Source: Paralvinella palmiformis
Lineage: Eukaryota > Annelida > Polychaeta > Terebellida > Alvinellidae
Reading direction: 5' to 3'
DNA: 64,000 nucleotides
NCBI GenBank assembly: GCA_025642065.1
Contig: JAODUP010000848.1
Span: 62,001-126,000, forward strand
Positions 59,844 through 64,000 of this stretch are shown here, piece after piece. A program made the translations under genes and the position numbers. Within the stretch, counting starts at the first letter, position 1. The number at the start of each line of letters is the position of its first letter. The notes under the pieces were generated by a model. It ran no database searches. It was not told where the DNA came from and saw nothing but the letters and a program-made list of their open reading frames with translations.

Positions 59844-61790
59844 TAGCAGTGAGTAAATGTGCACTTTTGTTTCCTCTTAATTGTTTCCTCAATTGCTGTT
59901 CACAAGATGCCTGAACAGAAACATCATCCAAAATTCGTTAGACTGTTTCCAGGAAATCATTTCCGACATTTTACTTTCTATTTCAGAAATTAAATGGGGC
60001 AAGGCTGACAATGCGTTTGCATTCAAACAAAAGTCCCATACACTATTGACGTAATATAACAACTCTAAAAAGTAGGTAAATATATTTAATAGTTCTCTCA
60101 CAAAATTGAACACAGTCACGTGACCAGACAGAAAGGCTCTGTCGGTTCTTAACGTAAAACATTTCATAATCATAATAATTCAAGTAACAATACTAAACAT
60201 GTGATTTACAGCATCATCGTAATTATCACCATTTAATAAGTGACATGGAGACTTAACTATGGCATCTACAGTATAACGGGGCTCTAATTTCATCAGCGTT
60301 CAAGTGAAGATTCGTCGTTCTTCGGAGACGAGAGCGAATCATTAAAAGTCTACTGAACGCATAAACAAAATACTAAAAGAAGTATCAAAATATAGCACGG
60401 AGAAAACCAGTTTCCACACAACGTAAATCAAATCTGTCAACAGATAAGACTCTGGAACATAACTGTGGTAATACACACGAGACAACACAACCTGAACACA
60501 ACAGTGCGGTTTTAATATCAAAAATACATCAGCAGCAAACACACCGAAGATATCCAAGAGCAACACACAATTGAATGATATTTGTTCCAACTAGTGTACA
60601 TATCTAAAACACCAGCTTAAGAATTATCAGAAATTCCATCTTGCTAACCCATTTCTCCAGTAAATCCGCAATAAGCAAGAAACAGCATACACTATATGAC
60701 ACTGTTTAAAACATACCCAAATCTAATATTTGTTACGATTCACATCATACGAATTGTTACCCGATAAATACTGATTTTTTCCCCCAGTTTAAAATTAGTT
60801 TTTTTCATACATAGTGAAGACTGACTTCCTCCATAAACTACCGATCGACTTAAGCATTATACAAGTCATATGTATTTCCAAAGTTATCACACATTAAAAC
60901 TATGGGAAGTTTCCTAAGAAGGCATGCCGGCAGCCTGACAAACATTATTCAGTAAACAAAAACTATAACATCATTAGCACTAAGATGTATAACACAGTCA
61001 TAGATAAAAATAAAACTATATTTGCTGACACATCTGTTACATTAGTAAAAACACTGTTTTTGGCACAAAAATAACAAAATTCTAAACTACAGCAACAGTA
61101 TCAAGAGAAATGAAAACCAAATGAAAAGTAAACTAATACACATATCAACTGGATCAATGGAAGCATTTATTTATTTTATTGGAAATTAACCCCCCCCCCC
61201 AATTTTGTTAACTTTTCTTCAGTGGTAAGGTACCAAACATACTCCTGACATGCTTCAATCAACTTATGATTAAAAGCTATAAATGCAAAGAATTGCACTG
61301 ATTTCCTACTAAAAATCACTATGCAGTTTCATGGACTACAAATGTATATTTTTTCAAACATTATCTTTAAATGTCGGAATACAAATCAGTATAATATAAT
61401 TCTACATTATCTCCATACCAATTCCGATAATGGACGCATAGAAAAATCAGAGCAAATTAAAAAAATCAGCAAATTTTGGGTAATACTGTCAAAAACAGAA
61501 ACAACAAAAACACCCTTTTAAATGCTCCAAAACACATTATGTAAAATGACCAGAAACACTAGACAGTATGATATGAATACACATTCATATACAAACAGAT
61601 AAAACACTAATAGAATCCAGTAACATGGTGAACACTGATAACGCAGCATCTCACATCAGAAACATACTAAAAGAAATTATTTCTGACAAAGTTCACAAGA
61701 AAACACTCTTCCAGCAATACGAAACCCAGCTTTGGTGAGCCACACAGTATCACACCCAGCATAACATAACAGCAGCGGCACTGTCACTGT
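59844..61790 (-). other. probable 3'UTR / flanking DNA of the zinc-finger gene
   Basis: No gene is recognised. Minus-strand AATAAA occurs near 61157-61170, about 630 nt past the stop, and could end the transcript. A C/G run lies at 61191-61200. Confidence 0.4.
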
Positions 61791-62212
61791 TCAACAATGT
61801 CGAGTTAACTTGGCCGGGGAGCCAACCTCCGAATGTGCTGATGGTGGAAATGAACTAGTGACCATGCCCGACTCGGACAAAAGGCGTTTTCGTTTACCAC
61901 GATATTCCAACTTGCTTCGAGGGTCACACTCGCCATCCACTGATACTTTCACCCTCTCTGTAATTTCATTGTCATTTATATCCTTATCTTTCTTATGCGG
62001 TGACGTCACGAGTAGACTGTCAAGATTCGGTTTGACGTTTGCAGTGCTGCTATGGTGACTGGTACCATTACCTTGACAGTGATTCCAGAGGATTATAGCA
62101 GCTTGAATGGACAAGACCCGATCGTGGTTCTTCTCACCTTTAAACACCTCCCAGTAGACAGTATGCTCCCACAGGTGCTTTGTGAAACAAACTCTGCTCT
62201 TGTAAAGCTTAC
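61791..62212 (-). CDS. zinc-finger gene, exon 2
   Basis: Acceptor CTGTTATACTACAG, entering with two bases. It carries the two zinc-binding His and the rest of the protein to TRHC and stop. The exon itself begins GTAAGC, a donor-like sequence directly at the acceptor. Confidence 0.8.
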
Positions 62213-62732
62213 CTGTAGTATAACAGAAATCAACATGTGAGGAAAAACTTTTTAGACAAACAATTTAAATGATAGGTGACAAAACTTCACCAAAAAAATT
62301 ATAAAGAAAAGATAAAATTTTACACCCCATCACTGCAAACGATCACGTGTCTAACTTATAGACTCTAGATATAGATATTTATACAAATACAAACAATACA
62401 TACTAACACAGGTATGATAGGAACGGTGGATGCGAGATTCCTACAAAAGTTGAAAAGGAACTCAGGCAATCAGAACATCAATCGAACCGACAAAACTTAG
62501 AGATGTACTACAAACGGTCAGAGAGAAAAAAAAACCGTTACTCACCACAAACTCTACAATTGATTCCACCATCATAACTGTCGTATTCGTCAAGCACCGA
62601 AAGCACACCATTTAATTCCAAATTGTTGTCATTGGAATTGGACCCAAACAAAGCTCGAGTCGAGTCGCTTCGACTGCGCCTGGAGCGCGATTTGGAGTCT
62701 CCGTTCTCTGTACTTTCTATCCCCATCTTCAT
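61791..62732 (-). CDS. single C2H2 zinc-finger protein, 202 aa, two coding exons
   Basis: Exon 1 is 62732-62546 and exon 2 is 62212-61791, with intron 62545-62213 (333 nt, GTGAGT..CTACAG). The splice rebuilds one finger exactly: INCRVC from exon 1, a Gly at the junction, then KLYKSRVCFTKHLWEH from exon 2, giving C-x2-C-x12-H-x3-H. Before it is an Arg/Ser stretch (SKSRSRRSRSDSTRAL), and after it are TVYWEVFKGEKNHDRVL, SIQAAIILW, a disordered polar tail and a basic RGKRKR. The finger plus KHLWEH, YW and RVLSIQAA segment looks like a conserved domain in a small eukaryotic zinc-finger family, but I cannot name the orthologue. A nuclear role is likely from the basic clusters. The ATG is secure because an in-frame TGA lies four codons upstream. 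Confidence 0.8.
62546..62732 (-). CDS. zinc-finger gene, exon 1
   Basis: 62 codons plus one base (MKMGIESTENGDS, GINCRVC). Ends TTGTG|GTGAGT. It carries the two zinc-binding Cys. Confidence 0.8.
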
Positions 62733-62944
62733 GGATGTCTGTCACTGATCATCGTCAACGAAAACCGGTTATTTTTTCGAAAGTTACAGACACAAATTAC
62801 CATCAACAATCCATCGGACACGGCGAGGAAATAAACCAGCCCAGAACGACACGATTTAGGTCAAACGCTACAATCAGCGAATCAGAAGTAAGAGATGTTT
62901 GAGATATAGGTCAATGTCAAGGTAATACTAGTCACATGAACAAA

Positions 62945-62985
62945 TTTCGCGGGAAATCTTATCAAGCCACAAAATTTGGCGGGAA
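62945..62985 (-). promoter_or_regulatory. two E2F-type sites upstream of the zinc-finger gene
   Basis: TTTCGCGGGAAA (62945-62956) and TTTGGCGGGAA (62975-62985) fit the E2F consensus TTTSSCGCSAAA or its common variant. They lie 213-253 bp upstream of the ATG, on the far side of the 5' flank. E2F sites mark cell-cycle-regulated promoters. Use here is inferred. Confidence 0.55.
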
Positions 62986-63411
62986 CTACTGTCATCGAAA
63001 GAGCAGCTTTATTTGGCAGCTTGCCAATAGGGAATTCTTCAACCCAAAACTTGATTATTCATATTTTTTCATTAAACAACATTGGACTATGTAGTTGATT
63101 TCATTCTAAATGATGTGTAACTATGTAGGTATTTTATGATAAATATTATTGGTCACCCAGCGCGCGATTTCCACGTTGAAATATGGGGGAAATAGAATTG
63201 CCACCTTTCCCACATGTTTTCAACACCTTTCCATGTCGTTTAACCCACGTTCGTTCCACCTGGAAACATTGGAGGAAGGCCGTATGGAATCCATGTCATA
63301 ACGTTCCGCATGCAATAATTGTTTGAAATTCCTAAACACTAAATGTGAACTTTATGATAAGATCGCCAACTAAGCGTGTTAAAATGTTTAGATCAGCTTC
63401 AAACACATTGA

Positions 63412-63445
63412 GCGTAATAATAACAAAACTTCTATAGCGCCAGAA
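63412..63445 (-). mobile_element. LINE-like 3' tail, minus orientation
   Basis: On minus, GGCGCTATAGAAGTTTTG then TTATTATTA resembles the 3' end of non-LTR elements. Only a few dozen nt are present. Confidence 0.4.
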
Positions 63446-63888
63446 TCGAGCTCAGTGGCGCAGCTAGTACAGGGGTTGGGCAAACTCCGAGAATGATGCA
63501 TTATATTAATGTTATATTTCCATTAAATATATTGTATGATACTTATAGATTATGACTAATGCCACAAATTATGTAAAATCGAATTTTATCAGTTCAACAG
63601 ATTGATAGATAGATATCATTCGTTTCATGATAGATGATCATGAAACATGGATAGCACACGAAAGTGCGAGCACTTATTTCCAATCTGGTCCCTCTTTTGT
63701 TTGAGTGGTTGCTTTATACCCCCCCCCCCCCACACACACACACACACTCATGGGATAAGAGTACGGAAAGATGGAGCCGAAATATCCCGAGGGTGGTCAC
63801 TGCCAGAGTGTATAAAATGTGTATTAGGTCCTCAGAGGATCTTTAACGTTCCCCCTTTTTAGTTAATTCGGTGGATACGGCAGAGGCT

Positions 63889-63920
63889 TTTGGCATGGTC
63901 AGCCATCCACGATATTGTGA
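63889..63920 (+). repeat. dispersed repeat fragment shared with 31654-31685
   Basis: TTGGCATGGTCAGCCATCC then ACGATATTGTGA. The flanks upstream (CCTCAGAGGATCTTTAACGT) look like part of a longer interspersed element that runs off the homology. Confidence 0.6.
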
Positions 63921-64000
63921 ACCGAGAAATTAAAACCGGAATCCTGTAGCACAATTCCGTGGTTATATTAGGGGCAATACCGTGGTTATATTTACCGATT

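Larger units (their letters stand above)
63000..64000. other. gene-free right end with repeat fragments
   Basis: No gene is supported. It contains a LINE-like tail (63412-63445), a C run with (CA)n (63720-63747) and the repeat fragment at 63889. Confidence 0.4.

Noticed and set aside
61810..62240. Plus-strand frames opposite the zinc-finger gene
   Set aside because: They are shadows of minus-strand exon 2.
1..64000. CRISPR array, operon, prophage or similar prokaryotic system
   Set aside because: The tandem repeats are microsatellites or a minisatellite without spacers, and the genes are intron-split.

Overview
This is animal nuclear DNA. It is AT-rich, has many microsatellites, and its few genes are split by GT-AG introns. 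No operon, rRNA, CRISPR or intact tRNA gene is visible. The dense tRNA-derived SINEs, CR1/L2-type LINE tails and long (TA)n tracts, together with an invertebrate-like alpha-catulin and a tamalin-like PDZ gene, suggest an invertebrate, quite possibly a mollusc. That assignment is inference, because no diagnostic sequence could be searched.

Three genes are supported by protein content. (1) On the minus strand, 19835-19927 is the first coding exon of alpha-catulin (CTNNAL1). It ends in phase 0 at a consensus donor. No second exon was found to its left, so 1-19834 is probably its first intron. (2) On the plus strand, 49621-54320 holds the main body of a tamalin/CYTIP-family scaffold: one PDZ domain over four small exons, a short coiled coil, a long Ser-rich tail and a C-terminal PDZ ligand (T-K-L). 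A poly(A) signal follows at 54611. (3) On the minus strand, 61791-62732 is a complete two-exon gene for a 202-residue protein with a single C2H2 zinc finger, assembled exactly across the intron. Two E2F-type sites lie upstream of it.

Between the catulin promoter (about 20 kb) and the PDZ exons (49.6 kb) lie several short plus-strand open segments ending at good donors (20581, 25871, 27637, 28983, 31035, 33779, 41358, 42021). Many end in phase 0, which fits the phase-0 start of the first PDZ exon. They may be alternative first exons of a long tamalin locus arranged head-to-head with catulin. Some must be chance matches. The best are 31035-31230 (Arg/Ser-rich, like tamalin/CYTIP N-termini) and 25871-25960 (below two RFX X-box-like sites). 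Two further candidates lie at 1869-1971 and 57044-57133.

Repeats fill much of the rest: about ten copies of one tRNA-derived SINE family (one with a perfect 16-bp target duplication), a second degenerate SINE type, LINE 3' ends including one with a 157-codon open frame inside the PDZ gene, a 570-bp inverted-repeat element, a 268-bp CAGGGTTC-ended element with TAACT duplications, a 40-bp minisatellite with a 120-bp higher-order period, and a 26-bp perfect palindrome. No new multi-gene system is evident.
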